This document shows positions 56,267-64,000 of a DNA stretch of 64,000 bases, in pieces. The position numbers and the translations under genes were made by a program. This stretch comes from Alteribacillus sp. YIM 98480 (lineage in GTDB: Bacteria; Bacillota; Bacilli; Bacillales; Marinococcaceae). The notes under the pieces were generated by a model. It had not been told where the DNA came from, searched no databases, and saw nothing but the letters and a program-made list of their open reading frames with translations. The stretch spans positions 62,001-126,000 of the forward strand of contig NZ_VTOK01000009.1 in the NCBI RefSeq assembly GCF_009765375.1, given 5' to 3'. Position 1 is the stretch's first letter. Every line of letters begins with the position of its first letter.

Positions 56267-58375
56267 CTATTCTGCTTCTGCTGCTTTTTGTCTTTCCCCC
56301 ACTACGGACCGTTCTAAGATTTCTGCAATATCCATCGTTTGGATATCCTCATCAGCTTCTTTGGCTTTGACCCCATCTGTCATCATCGTCAAGCAGTACG
56401 GACAGGCGCTTCCGATCATCGATGGACTCGTTTGGAGCGCTTGTTCGGTCCGGGCAACATTTACCCGCTGGCCAGCTTCTTCTTCCATCCACATCATGCC
56501 GCCGCCAGCTCCACAGCACATTCCATCCTGACGATTTCTCTCCATCTCAACGATGGTAAGTCCCGGAACCGCCTCTAAAATATCTCGCGGCGGATCGTAC
56601 ACTTCATTGTAGCGCCCGAGGTAACAAGAATCATGATATGTCATCGTTTCTTTCACTTCATGACGTGGTGTGAGCTTTCCTTCGCGCACGAGCTGGGCAA
56701 GTAATTCGGTATGGTGATACACTTCCACGTTTTCTAAACCAAATTCCGGATATTCATTTTTAAACGTATTGTAAGCATGTGGATCGATGGTGACGATTTT
56801 CTGCACGTCATTTTTTTGAAATTCGTTAACATTAGAAGAAGCAAGTTCCTGGAACAAAAACTCATTTCCGATACGTCTCGGTGTATCCCCGGAGTTCTTT
56901 TCTTTGTTGCCAAGGATTGCAAAGGTGACCCCTGCCTCATTCATTAATTTCGCAAACGATTGGGCTATCTTTTGGCTGCGCTTGTCATAAGACCCCATGG
57001 AACCGACAAAGAACAAGAATTCAAACGTTTTGTCTTCTTTTTTCAATTCTTTCACAGTTGGGGCTTCAATATCTTCGCGGGCTTCTCTCCATTTTTCGCG
57101 TTCTTTTCGGTTAATCCCCCACGGGTTGCCCTGTCGTTCAATATTCATCATCGCGCGCTGCGCTTCAGAATCCATTTTCCCTTCCGTCAACACTAAATAA
57201 CGGCGTAGATCAATGATTTTATCGACGTGTTCATTCATAACCGGACACTGATCTTCACAGTTGCGGCACGTCGTACATGCCCAAATTTCTTCTTCGGTAA
57301 TGACATCACCAATTAAGCTGACGTCATAGCCGGCAGCAGCTTCTTTTGCTCCTTTACCTTGAGCAGCCAGCTGGTTTCCATTCGTTCCGCTGAACGCATA
57401 TGCCGGCAGCCACGGCGAACGGGACGTGACAGCTGCCCCTTTTTCGGTTAAATGGTCTCTCATTTTAATTAATAAGTCCATCGGGGACAGCATCTTCCCA
57501 GAACCTGTGGCCGGACACATATTTGTACAGCGGCCGCATTCGACACAGGCATAGAGATCTAACAATTGTTTTTGGTTTAAATCTTCAATCTTTCCAACCC
57601 CGAATTCCTCTTTGGTTTCATCTTCAAAATCAATCGATGACAACTGCCCTACCGGATGAGTCCGGCCCAGCCACACATTGGCGGGCCCCGCTATAAGATG
57701 AGCGTGTTTGGATTGCGGGACGTAGACTAAAAACGAGAGTAAAAACAATAAATGCGCCCACCAGAATACATAAAACAGTACACCTGCTGCCCCAGCACCA
57801 AGTGGGGAAGCAACAAAAGCAATGGCCGAAGCAATCGGTTCAAAGCCCGTTAATCCTTTGCCGAGCCACACCATCTCCATCCCTTTAGCAATCATTTTCG
57901 ACGTCATTAAGCCGCCGATAAATATCAGCACCAATCCTGCTTTCCAGCCGCGTTTTAAGCGAACCAGCTTTTCTACATAGCGGCGGTAAAACGCCCAAAC
58001 AACTGCCGCCAAAATCATAAATACAACGACTTCCTGAAACAAGGTGAAATAAGGATATACAGGCCCAAGCGGGAGGTGGCCCCCTATCTGCAGTCCTTTC
58101 CAAATCGTGTCGATGGCACTAAACTGCACGAGCAAAAATCCATAAAAGAACATCACATGAATGGTTCCGCTTTTCTTATCTTTCAGTAGTTTCTTCTGTC
58201 CAAACACGTTGGTCAAGATCGCTTCCCATCGCTCTTTGACCGTTTGATTAAATTCTGCCTTTTGACCGAGCTTAATGTATTCGTACCTCGTTTTCACAAG
58301 CTGAGCAAAAAGGTAAACAGCATAAAAGGTAACGACAATAAAAGCTATCCAATTCACAATTAAAAACGTATCCAT
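56267..58375 (-). CDS. ywjF: Membrane FeS oxidoreductase, likely ETF:menaquinone oxidoreductase (YwjF family)
   Basis: 702 residues: six or so N-terminal membrane helices (about 5-250) of NarI-like type, two 4Fe-4S motifs (CVECGRCTNMCPATG near 280, CTTCRNCEDQCPVM near 390) and two C-terminal CCG domains (HDSCYLGRYN, CCGAGGGMMW, ACPYCLTM). Proteins of this layout are proposed to take electrons from EtfAB into the menaquinone pool. The frame extends nine codons further, but AAAGGAG is spaced for the ATG at 58375. Separate transcript from the mmgA operon, with a shared-looking operator and a cre-like site. Confidence 0.88.
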   Translation of the reverse strand: MDTFLIVNWIAFIVVTFYAVYLFAQLVKTRYEYIKLGQKAEFNQTVKERWEAILTNVFGQKKLLKDKKSGTIHVMFFYGFLLVQFSAIDTIWKGLQIGGHLPLGPVYPYFTLFQEVVVFMILAAVVWAFYRRYVEKLVRLKRGWKAGLVLIFIGGLMTSKMIAKGMEMVWLGKGLTGFEPIASAIAFVASPLGAGAAGVLFYVFWWAHLLFLLSFLVYVPQSKHAHLIAGPANVWLGRTHPVGQLSSIDFEDETKEEFGVGKIEDLNQKQLLDLYACVECGRCTNMCPATGSGKMLSPMDLLIKMRDHLTEKGAAVTSRSPWLPAYAFSGTNGNQLAAQGKGAKEAAAGYDVSLIGDVITEEEIWACTTCRNCEDQCPVMNEHVDKIIDLRRYLVLTEGKMDSEAQRAMMNIERQGNPWGINRKEREKWREAREDIEAPTVKELKKEDKTFEFLFFVGSMGSYDKRSQKIAQSFAKLMNEAGVTFAILGNKEKNSGDTPRRIGNEFLFQELASSNVNEFQKNDVQKIVTIDPHAYNTFKNEYPEFGLENVEVYHHTELLAQLVREGKLTPRHEVKETMTYHDSCYLGRYNEVYDPPRDILEAVPGLTIVEMERNRQDGMCCGAGGGMMWMEEEAGQRVNVARTEQALQTSPSMIGSACPYCLTMMTDGVKAKEADEDIQTMDIAEILERSVVGERQKAAEAE

Positions 58376-58422
58376 ATCTATTCTCCTTTCTACAGCAGGC
58401 ATAACCCGGCAGCACTATAAAA

Positions 58423-58434
58423 GAAAACGCTTTC
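58423..58434 (-). promoter_or_regulatory. cre-like site in the ywjF leader
   Basis: GAAAACGCTTTC, the symmetrical core of the CcpA site, between the promoter and the start codon. The outer T and A are swapped (AG...CT), so it is a somewhat weaker match. In this position CcpA would act as a roadblock. Confidence 0.5.
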
Positions 58435-58449
58435 TTTTACGAGCTTTGA

Positions 58450-58480
58450 TTATCGGTTCTGCGAGAGTTAGAACCGATAA
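58450..58480 (-). promoter_or_regulatory. Perfect 11-bp leader hairpin of ywjF
   Basis: TTATCGGTTCT and AGAACCGATAA pair perfectly around a 9-nt loop, with no U-tract. It is a structured leader element or a protein-binding palindrome. Confidence 0.55.
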
Positions 58481-58487
58481 AATTCTG

Positions 58488-58500
58488 AATTGGACCAATT
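58488..58500. promoter_or_regulatory. Small perfect palindrome near the ywjF transcription start
   Basis: AATTGG-A-CCAATT lies just downstream of the predicted -10 (58509-58514). It is a possible second operator. Confidence 0.35.
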
Positions 58501-58508
58501 TTATATAC

Positions 58509-58544
58509 ATTATAACAAAAAAATTAGTGAGTGAACATTCAGTC
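58509..58544 (-). promoter_or_regulatory. ywjF promoter with TetR-type operator
   Basis: On the minus strand, an extended -10 TGTTATAAT (TATAAT at 58509-58514) and a weak -35 (58532-58537). The imperfect palindrome GAGTGAACATTCAGTC (58529-58544) overlaps the -35. It agrees with the mmgA operator as GANYGARCRTTCRNTC and also resembles the B. subtilis FadR box. Confidence 0.6.
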
Positions 58545-58642
58545 GAGTGTTTTTTTTAAATTCCTATCATTTCAAGTGCTAGTTTATTAATTTTCGGGCA
58601 TTATAATAACAAGATCTCAAAATGTTACGGGAGGTTCTGCCG

Positions 58643-59842
58643 ATGGTGTTTGTTTTTTATTTTCTTATCGCCATGTTGCTGGTCATTTTGTATATTTGGC
58701 TGGATTTTTTTCTAGGAAAAAGAAAACATCTTCACCAGCAAAACGCCGTTTTTTATCCATCAAGAGAAGGGCAAGTTCAATGGATTGATACCGGTAAAGT
58801 TTTTTTTGAAACAATGTTTGAAGACATTCAACATGCAAACAGCCACGTACATGTACTTTTTTATATCTTTCGAAACGACAGCATTGGCAGTCAGTTCATT
58901 GATCTTCTCATTCAAAAAGCTTCGGAAGGAATCGAAATAAAAGTTCTTGTCGATCGAGTTGGCTCTGGCTTGAATCGTGAAGGTCGGCAAAAGTTAAAGA
59001 AAGCAGGAGTTCTGTTTGCATATGCTAAAACTCCTTCTTTCCCTTTCTTTTTCTTCACTTTAAACCGCAGGAATCACCGTAAAATAACGGTGATCGATGG
59101 GAAAATCGGATATACTGGCGGATTCAATGTCGGGGATGAATACCTGGGGCATGATCCTAAATTAGGCCTTTGGCGTGATTTTCACTTGCGTTTTTACGGG
59201 GAAGGAGTACAAGATTTACAATCGCAATTTCTAGAAGATTGGAAACAAGCAAATAGGAATTCTTCTAAAAGAGAAAAAAGTTACTTCCCTTCGTTAGAAA
59301 AGGGCAGGCACACATTCCGTTTTTTTGCTACGGAAGGACACGGTTTAGATACTTTCTTTATGGAGGGTATAAAAAAAGCGAAAAACTATATTTATATTGC
59401 CAGTCCATACTATGTGCCGAGTATAGAGCTGCAAAGCGCTCTTCTGGATGCATTAAAACGAGGGGTAGACGTTCGTATTATTCTTCCAGAAAAAAAGGAC
59501 CATCCCCTCGTAAAAGAGGCGTCCTTATCCTATTTAGAAGACTTGATAAAAAGCGGTGCTTCTATCTTTCATTTTCAGCAAGGGTTTTTTCATGCAAAAA
59601 CTGTTTTAATAGATGATAAGTTCTGTGATGTGGGTACTGCTAATTTTGATCAGCGAAGCTTTTTTTTAAACTGTGAAATGAATACTATTCTTTCTTCTCC
59701 TTCAAATATAAGTTCTGTCAAAAACCGGCTTGAGAAAGACATGTCCCAATCAACCATACTTCATCTTGACGAATTGCAATACCGCCCTTTTAAAACAAGA
59801 GTAAGAGAAAAAATTGCAAGTATAGTGGAACCTCTTCTTTAG
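58643..59842 (+). CDS. ywjE: Cardiolipin synthase / phospholipase D family (YwjE, ClsB)
   Basis: 399 residues: one N-terminal membrane helix (about 2-22) and two HKD catalytic motifs (NHRKITVIDGKIGYTGG and FHAKTVLIDDKFCDVGT). It transfers phosphatidyl groups to make cardiolipin. An ATG seven codons upstream exists, but CGGGAGG is spaced for the ATG at 58643. Divergent from ywjF exactly as in B. subtilis. Confidence 0.93.
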   Translation: MVFVFYFLIAMLLVILYIWLDFFLGKRKHLHQQNAVFYPSREGQVQWIDTGKVFFETMFEDIQHANSHVHVLFYIFRNDSIGSQFIDLLIQKASEGIEIKVLVDRVGSGLNREGRQKLKKAGVLFAYAKTPSFPFFFFTLNRRNHRKITVIDGKIGYTGGFNVGDEYLGHDPKLGLWRDFHLRFYGEGVQDLQSQFLEDWKQANRNSSKREKSYFPSLEKGRHTFRFFATEGHGLDTFFMEGIKKAKNYIYIASPYYVPSIELQSALLDALKRGVDVRIILPEKKDHPLVKEASLSYLEDLIKSGASIFHFQQGFFHAKTVLIDDKFCDVGTANFDQRSFFLNCEMNTILSSPSNISSVKNRLEKDMSQSTILHLDELQYRPFKTRVREKIASIVEPLL

Positions 59843-59885
59843 TACTTGCCCTTTCTCTTATTTCTTGGTGCCAATAACTGTTATA

Positions 59886-60115
59886 GTTAGAAATGGCTGT
59901 CCCACAAGTCCGTTTTCCGCAAACACAACAGGAATAATCCTCATGAACAAGTGCGCCATCTACTCCAACTCTCTTTGCTCGTTCTCATAGTATCTTCTTT
60001 TCTTTGCCGCGTGTGAGGTTCAGCTCCCTGGCATGTCTTCACATTGCCCTCTTCCCCGCAGACTCCTCGTATATTCCAGTTTCCCTTTAACTAACCTTTT
60101 GAGACAGCCATATCT
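59886..60115. repeat. Candidate MITE-like element
   Basis: Imperfect terminal inverted repeats (ATGGCTGTCCCACAAG at the left, CTTTTGAGACAGCCAT at the right) enclose about 200 bp without coding sequence. Dispersed copies cannot be shown inside this window. The remainder of 59843-60270 shows no other feature. Confidence 0.45.
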
Positions 60116-60270
60116 CTAATGTATAGTTTATAGGAGGCTGTTTAGAATTCAAAAAATTTAATTTTAAAGTCCCTGATTTTTTAGTTTGGTTTTTGGAGAT
60201 ATTGTTCAAGAAGGCAGTGTCCCCTTGTGTAACTTTAGTGTGTGGAGGTTTTGAAAGGGGCATTCTTTAA

Positions 60271-61068
60271 TTAAGAAAGCAAGTTATTATCTTTGCTTTG
60301 CAACTCATTAACAAATCGCTTAACTACTGCGTTGTATGCATCAGGTTCCAAGGTAGGAACTTGGTGCCCTACACTTCCTACGAGCACCACATCCTTTGCG
60401 GCCTTTAATGCGTACTTATAAAATAAATACTGATAATAATGGACATACCAATCACGAGATCCATAGACGAGCAATGTTGGAACTTGCAGCTGCGGCAGCC
60501 TCCAAGTACAGTTGTAATAAAGCCCTGATTCATAAAGAGACTGCAATAAAGATGGATTGATTCCTTTTACCGTTTCAGCGATAGCTTCTCTGTGTGAGGC
60601 TTTTTTTGAGTTTGAAAAAGAAAGCATTTGCGCAAGCATTACATTCCATTCATTTTTTGCAATCCAAATACCTGTTTCAAACTCTTTTCTTAAAAGGGTA
60701 GTACAAACCTCTGGAAAGGCTCCTACGAGAACGATGCCTGCTGTTCGATCCGGCCAATTTAAAGCGAATTCTAATGCCACCGAACTTCCGCTTGAATAAC
60801 CGCACAATACAATTTTTTTATGGCCGCGTTCATTCGCTAAATTCAGAAGATCTACTGCCCATTCGGAAATGGATAACGTTCCAGCACCGTCACTGCTGAA
60901 ACTATGACCCCTTGCATCCATTAACACTACTTGAAATTCAGGGGCAAGGTCACGCTGCTCCATAAAAGTAGCTGCTCCCATAGAAGGCGGATGAATAAAA
61001 TATAATGGCATGCCGCGTCCCCATACTTGATAATGTAAGGTTGCTCCTTGAGAAGAGAAAAAAGGCAC
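60271..61068 (-). CDS. Alpha/beta-fold hydrolase
   Basis: 265 residues; nucleophile elbow GYSSGSS (serine near 92), the acid in LLVYGSRDWY and the histidine in GSVGHQVP, an HPPSMG oxyanion loop near residue 26. Resembles esterases and lactonases; the substrate is unknown. GTG start with GAGGTGA 8 nt upstream. It follows the XapX gene by 22 bp, so both are probably cotranscribed. Confidence 0.82.
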   Translation of the reverse strand: MPFFSSQGATLHYQVWGRGMPLYFIHPPSMGAATFMEQRDLAPEFQVVLMDARGHSFSSDGAGTLSISEWAVDLLNLANERGHKKIVLCGYSSGSSVALEFALNWPDRTAGIVLVGAFPEVCTTLLRKEFETGIWIAKNEWNVMLAQMLSFSNSKKASHREAIAETVKGINPSLLQSLYESGLYYNCTWRLPQLQVPTLLVYGSRDWYVHYYQYLFYKYALKAAKDVVLVGSVGHQVPTLEPDAYNAVVKRFVNELQSKDNNLLS

Positions 61069-61090
61069 TAGTTGTTCACCTCAGTAACGG

Positions 61091-61270
61091 TCAACTTCCC
61101 CCGCCTTGTAACAAGGGAAGCACCCATTCATATATTTTATAACCTAGAAATATTCCAATGATACCCATCACTCCAGCAAGAGCCGGCGGTGCCGGGATCG
61201 GCAAACGAATGATAGCAAATACTAATCCCACTACGATCCCTGTAAAAAGGGATAAAATAACCTCTTGCAT
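61091..61270 (-). CDS. XapX domain (DUF1427) small membrane protein
   Basis: 59 residues, two membrane helices with the proline-rich turn RLPIPAPPALAGVMGIIGIFLG characteristic of XapX proteins (split by the helix break). Function unknown. The frame is open upstream to a TTG, but AAGGAAG is spaced for the ATG at 61270. First gene of a pair with the hydrolase. Confidence 0.82.
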   Translation of the reverse strand: MQEVILSLFTGIVVGLVFAIIRLPIPAPPALAGVMGIIGIFLGYKIYEWVLPLLQGGGS

Positions 61271-61479
61271 TCCAGTCACTTCCTTCTGCCTAATTTGTAT
61301 CAAAAGCTCGTCTTTTATACTTTCTATCAAGATAATAACATGTATTATAAAAATTCAGTTTGCTTACGAAACAGTCTACAAAAACTAAATTTTATACTGT
61401 TTTGCTAATATTGTTTCCTCCCTATGTTTAGAAAACTCGTCCTTATACATGCTAAATTTTTATCCTTTTTTATCAGCGC

Positions 61480-61512
61480 AAAAGAGCCGTCCCAGATTAG
61501 GAACGGCCCTTT
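61480..61512 (-). terminator. argS terminator
   Basis: AAAG.GCCGT pairs with ACGGC.CTTT, loop of about 12 nt, next to the argS stop. Confidence 0.65.
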
Positions 61513-61518
61513 ACTTTT

Positions 61519-63189
61519 TTACATTTTTTCTGGAGCAGAGACACCAATTAATCTCATTCCGTTTTGTAAGGTGGTTTGCACAGCTTTGACTAAAACTAGA
61601 CGTGCTTTTGTTTTTCTTTCATCCTCGCTGTCAACGACCCGTTCCGCATTGTAAAAACTGTGAAAAGCAGATGATAGTTCATGCAAATAATTGGTAATGC
61701 GGTGTGGAGCATATTTCTCTGCAGCTAAAGCTACTATCTCAGGAAACTCACCCATTTTTTTCAACAAATCATATTCTTTTTCTGTTGCCACAGCACTTAG
61801 ATCAGCCTCAGGCTCAAAAGCAAATCCTTTTTCCTCTGCTTGTCTAAAAATGCTGCATAAACGAGCGTGAGCATATTGAACGTAATATACCGGATTTTCA
61901 TTGGACTGTGATTTGGCCAGATCCAAATCAAAATCTAAATGCGTATCCGCACTTCTCATAGCAAAGAAATAACGTGTTGCGTCTATACCGACTTCTTCCA
62001 TTAAATCGCGCAGCGTCACTGCTTTACCAGTACGTTTACTCATTTTTACTTTTTCTCCGTTTTCATACAAGTTAACCATCTGGATGATTTGGGTTTCAAG
62101 CTGCTCCTTATTATATCCTAACGCTTGTACTGCTGCGCGCATCCGGGGAATATAGCCGTGATGATCCGCTCCCCATATGTTAATGACTTTTTTAAAGCCG
62201 CGTTCAAACTTATTTTTATGGTAAGCAATATCCGGAGTCAAATAAGTGTAAGTACCATCACTTTTTACTAGTACCCGATCCTTGTCATCTCCGTAGTTAG
62301 TTGATTTAAACCAGATCGCACCGTCTTCTTTATATACCTCCTGGCTTTCCTCTAAGAGTTGAAGTGTCTCTTCAATTTTGCCGTCTTCATAAAGGGAGGT
62401 TTCTGAAAACCAAACATCAAAATCAACCCCGAAATCCAGCAGGTCTTGCTTAAGCTTTTCCATTTCCCGCTTTAAACCATACTCACGGAAAAAAGCCAGC
62501 CGTTCTTCTTTTTCGACGTCGACATATTGTTCGCCGTGTTTTTCTGCTAATTCTTTTCCAAATTGCTGAACATCTGCCCCGTGATAGCCATCTTCCGGCA
62601 TGTCTGCATCAACGCCTAGAGCCTGCAAATAACGAGCTTCTACCGACAGGGCAAGATTTGAAATTTGGTTGCCGGCGTCGTTAATGTAATACTCTCTGGT
62701 GACGTCATATCCTGCCATAGTTAATATGTTGCAAAGGGAATCACCTACTGCTGCTCCTCGGGCATGTCCTAAGTGCAGATTACCAGTAGGATTGGCAGAA
62801 ACAAATTCCACCTGTACTTTTTCCTGCCCGCCATAATTAGTCTTTCCGTAGGTCTTTCCTTCATTGACTATAGAAGGAATCAAGTCACGTAAATAACTAT
62901 TATCAAGAAAAAAATTAATAAATCCCGGGCCTGCTATTTCCATTTTTTCAATAGAGGCCTTGGATTTATCAAAATTTGAGGTGATATCTTCTGCAATGAG
63001 TCTAGGCGCCTTTTTGGCAACGCCAGCTAACTGCATGGCTAAGTTAGTCGCAAAATCGCCATGCTCTTTTTCCTTAGGTGTTTCTAGAATGATAACCGGC
63101 AGCTCTTCTTTTGAAACGATTCCTGCTTTTTCAGCTGCTTGAGCGACTTCTTCTTTAATTCGTTCCTTCATCTGTTCCACGATGTTCAC
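61519..63189 (-). CDS. argS: Arginyl-tRNA synthetase
   Basis: Class I synthetase, 556 residues: N-terminal Add-1 domain, HIGH motif variant HLGHARG (about residue 135), KMSKRTGK loop and the DALR anticodon-binding C-terminus. GTG start with GAGGAGG about 10 nt upstream, inside the last codons of ywiB, so the two are coupled (2-bp gap). Normal length. Confidence 0.97.
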   Translation of the reverse strand: MNIVEQMKERIKEEVAQAAEKAGIVSKEELPVIILETPKEKEHGDFATNLAMQLAGVAKKAPRLIAEDITSNFDKSKASIEKMEIAGPGFINFFLDNSYLRDLIPSIVNEGKTYGKTNYGGQEKVQVEFVSANPTGNLHLGHARGAAVGDSLCNILTMAGYDVTREYYINDAGNQISNLALSVEARYLQALGVDADMPEDGYHGADVQQFGKELAEKHGEQYVDVEKEERLAFFREYGLKREMEKLKQDLLDFGVDFDVWFSETSLYEDGKIEETLQLLEESQEVYKEDGAIWFKSTNYGDDKDRVLVKSDGTYTYLTPDIAYHKNKFERGFKKVINIWGADHHGYIPRMRAAVQALGYNKEQLETQIIQMVNLYENGEKVKMSKRTGKAVTLRDLMEEVGIDATRYFFAMRSADTHLDFDLDLAKSQSNENPVYYVQYAHARLCSIFRQAEEKGFAFEPEADLSAVATEKEYDLLKKMGEFPEIVALAAEKYAPHRITNYLHELSSAFHSFYNAERVVDSEDERKTKARLVLVKAVQTTLQNGMRLIGVSAPEKM

Positions 63190-63191
63190 GT

Positions 63192-63629
63192 TTATGTTTC
63201 CTCCTCTATTGAAATAGTGACATCATATCGTCCGGCAGCGGAACCTTGTAAGGTTAAGTCATAACCAAATTGAATTCGTCCGGTTTTTCCACTGTCAGAC
63301 CACATAACAGCTACTTGATCTGTTTCTGCTTCTGTTCTTAGTTTACCAAAAGGTGTTTCATAACTTCCTTCAGTAATTTCTCCATATTGATAAAGCTGCC
63401 GCATTGCTACAGATCCTGAGCGAATCACTGTGATTTCCTGTTCCCCTACTTTTAAAACAGTAGACACCTCACCTATGTCATCTAATTCTTCTTTAAAATT
63501 AACATAAGTGAAATTATTTTTTTTATAAAGCTCACCTTTTGCTTCGAGGTTTACCTGGTCTTTTTCACCTTGTTGACGAATGTTTGTCGTCATTTTCACT
63601 TCTACTGGCGTTTTGAGGGTTTCAGACAT
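63192..63629 (-). CDS. ywiB: DUF1934 family protein YwiB
   Basis: 145 residues, predicted beta-barrel of the YwiB/DUF1934 family; function unknown. In bacilli it regularly precedes argS, as here. Conserved [10 protein letters not shown] and GRYDVTISI stretches. ATG with GAAGGAGAG. Confidence 0.9.
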   Translation of the reverse strand: MSETLKTPVEVKMTTNIRQQGEKDQVNLEAKGELYKKNNFTYVNFKEELDDIGEVSTVLKVGEQEITVIRSGSVAMRQLYQYGEITEGSYETPFGKLRTEAETDQVAVMWSDSGKTGRIQFGYDLTLQGSAAGRYDVTISIEEET

Positions 63630-63673
63630 GCTCTATTCACTCTCCTTCTGATTTTACGGAAGCCTTAGTCATT

Positions 63674-63718
63674 CCTTACACTTTATCCCTTTAACAAAGT
63701 TGCACATTAAAGTATAAA
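63674..63718 (+). repeat. Small palindromic repeat, copy 4
   Basis: CCTTACACTTTATCCC-TTTAACAAAGTTGCACAT-TAAAGTATAAA, upstream of ywiB. Outer ACTTT/AAAGT pairing is kept. The rest of 63630-64000 shows no gene. Confidence 0.6.
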
Positions 63719-64000
63719 TAAGGCACGTCCATTTATAACCAGGTCTGAGCAGCAGGGAAAATTTTTTACCTATCTAGTACTTCTCCGTATAGAAAGTGTA
63801 GCGATTCCTTATGATCCATGCAAGGAGAAAACGAAAATTTCCTTTATTTCACGGGCGTTGCTGCAAATGATCTGATTATAAACACTCTATGTACGAAATC
63901 TTTTATCTATTCCTACGAGAAATGATGCGCATCTGATTTCCGAGAACCTCTTGCATACTGTTTCCATCTTTTTACCGCTATTACAGACGTTCCAGCTCCA

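Noticed and set aside
63190-63700. T-box or other riboswitch upstream of argS
   Set aside because: argS starts 2 bp after ywiB, and no T-box sequence or antiterminator was seen upstream of ywiB.

Overview
The window reads as chromosomal DNA of an endospore-forming, low-to-moderate GC Bacillaceae. It carries spoIIQ, spoIID, spoIIR and spo0F, and the gene order largely follows the Bacillus subtilis ywn-ywm-atp-upp-glyA-ywl-prfA-rho-glpX-murAB-fba-spo0F-pyrG-rpoE-ywjF-ywjE-argS segment, here mostly on the minus strand. Exported or surface domains (SpoIIQ, the anti-sigma-like protein) are very acidic. The ATP synthase a subunit has a lysine (K183) at the position I associate with alkaliphilic bacilli. 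Together these hint at a halophilic or mildly alkaliphilic host, which is an inference.

Layout. 1-0.55 kb: two small membrane proteins. 1.2-6.5 kb: spoIIQ, spoIID (good SigE promoter), a 112-bp tandem repeat array, murAA and ywzB. 7.5-14.9 kb: complete atpZIBEFHAGDC operon with a SigA promoter. 15.5-17.8 kb: a Vpr-like subtilase. 18.5-32.7 kb: upp, glyA, ywlG, rpiB, a chemoreceptor, ywlE, mntP, ywlC (tsaC/sua5), spoIIR, prmC, prfA, a plus-strand CoA-disulfide reductase, a lipoprotein and an ECF sigma/anti-sigma pair. The ywlC-spoIIR stretch holds a dense cluster of DnaA boxes. 33-47.3 kb: NarK-type transporter, tdk, rpmE (type B), rho, glpX, murAB, tal, fba, a second tandem array, spo0F (near-consensus SigH promoter), ywjG, pyrG and rpoE. 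47.6-58.4 kb: an acyl-CoA oxidation module (thiolase, 3-hydroxyacyl-CoA dehydrogenase, two acyl-CoA dehydrogenases, TetR regulator, fused isobutyryl-CoA mutase IcmF) preceded by a membrane FeS oxidoreductase of the ETF:menaquinone oxidoreductase type. 58.6-63.6 kb: cardiolipin synthase, a hydrolase/XapX pair, argS and ywiB.

How the genes work together. The acyl-CoA module is self-contained: acyl-CoA dehydrogenases pass electrons via ETF to the FeS protein and menaquinone, while IcmF isomerises isobutyryl-CoA to butyryl-CoA so that it can enter the same beta-oxidation steps. Two similar palindromes and two cre-like sites suggest joint TetR and CcpA control. The ECF sigma, anti-sigma and lipoprotein look like one envelope-stress unit.

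The most unusual content is non-coding. A family of dispersed repeats shares both ends but has two different interiors, and several copies sit directly against the U-tracts of intrinsic terminators of minus-strand genes. There is also a second small palindromic repeat, two tandem arrays and several structured leaders. Many annotated starts were moved from the longest reading frame to the start that has a Shine-Dalgarno sequence.
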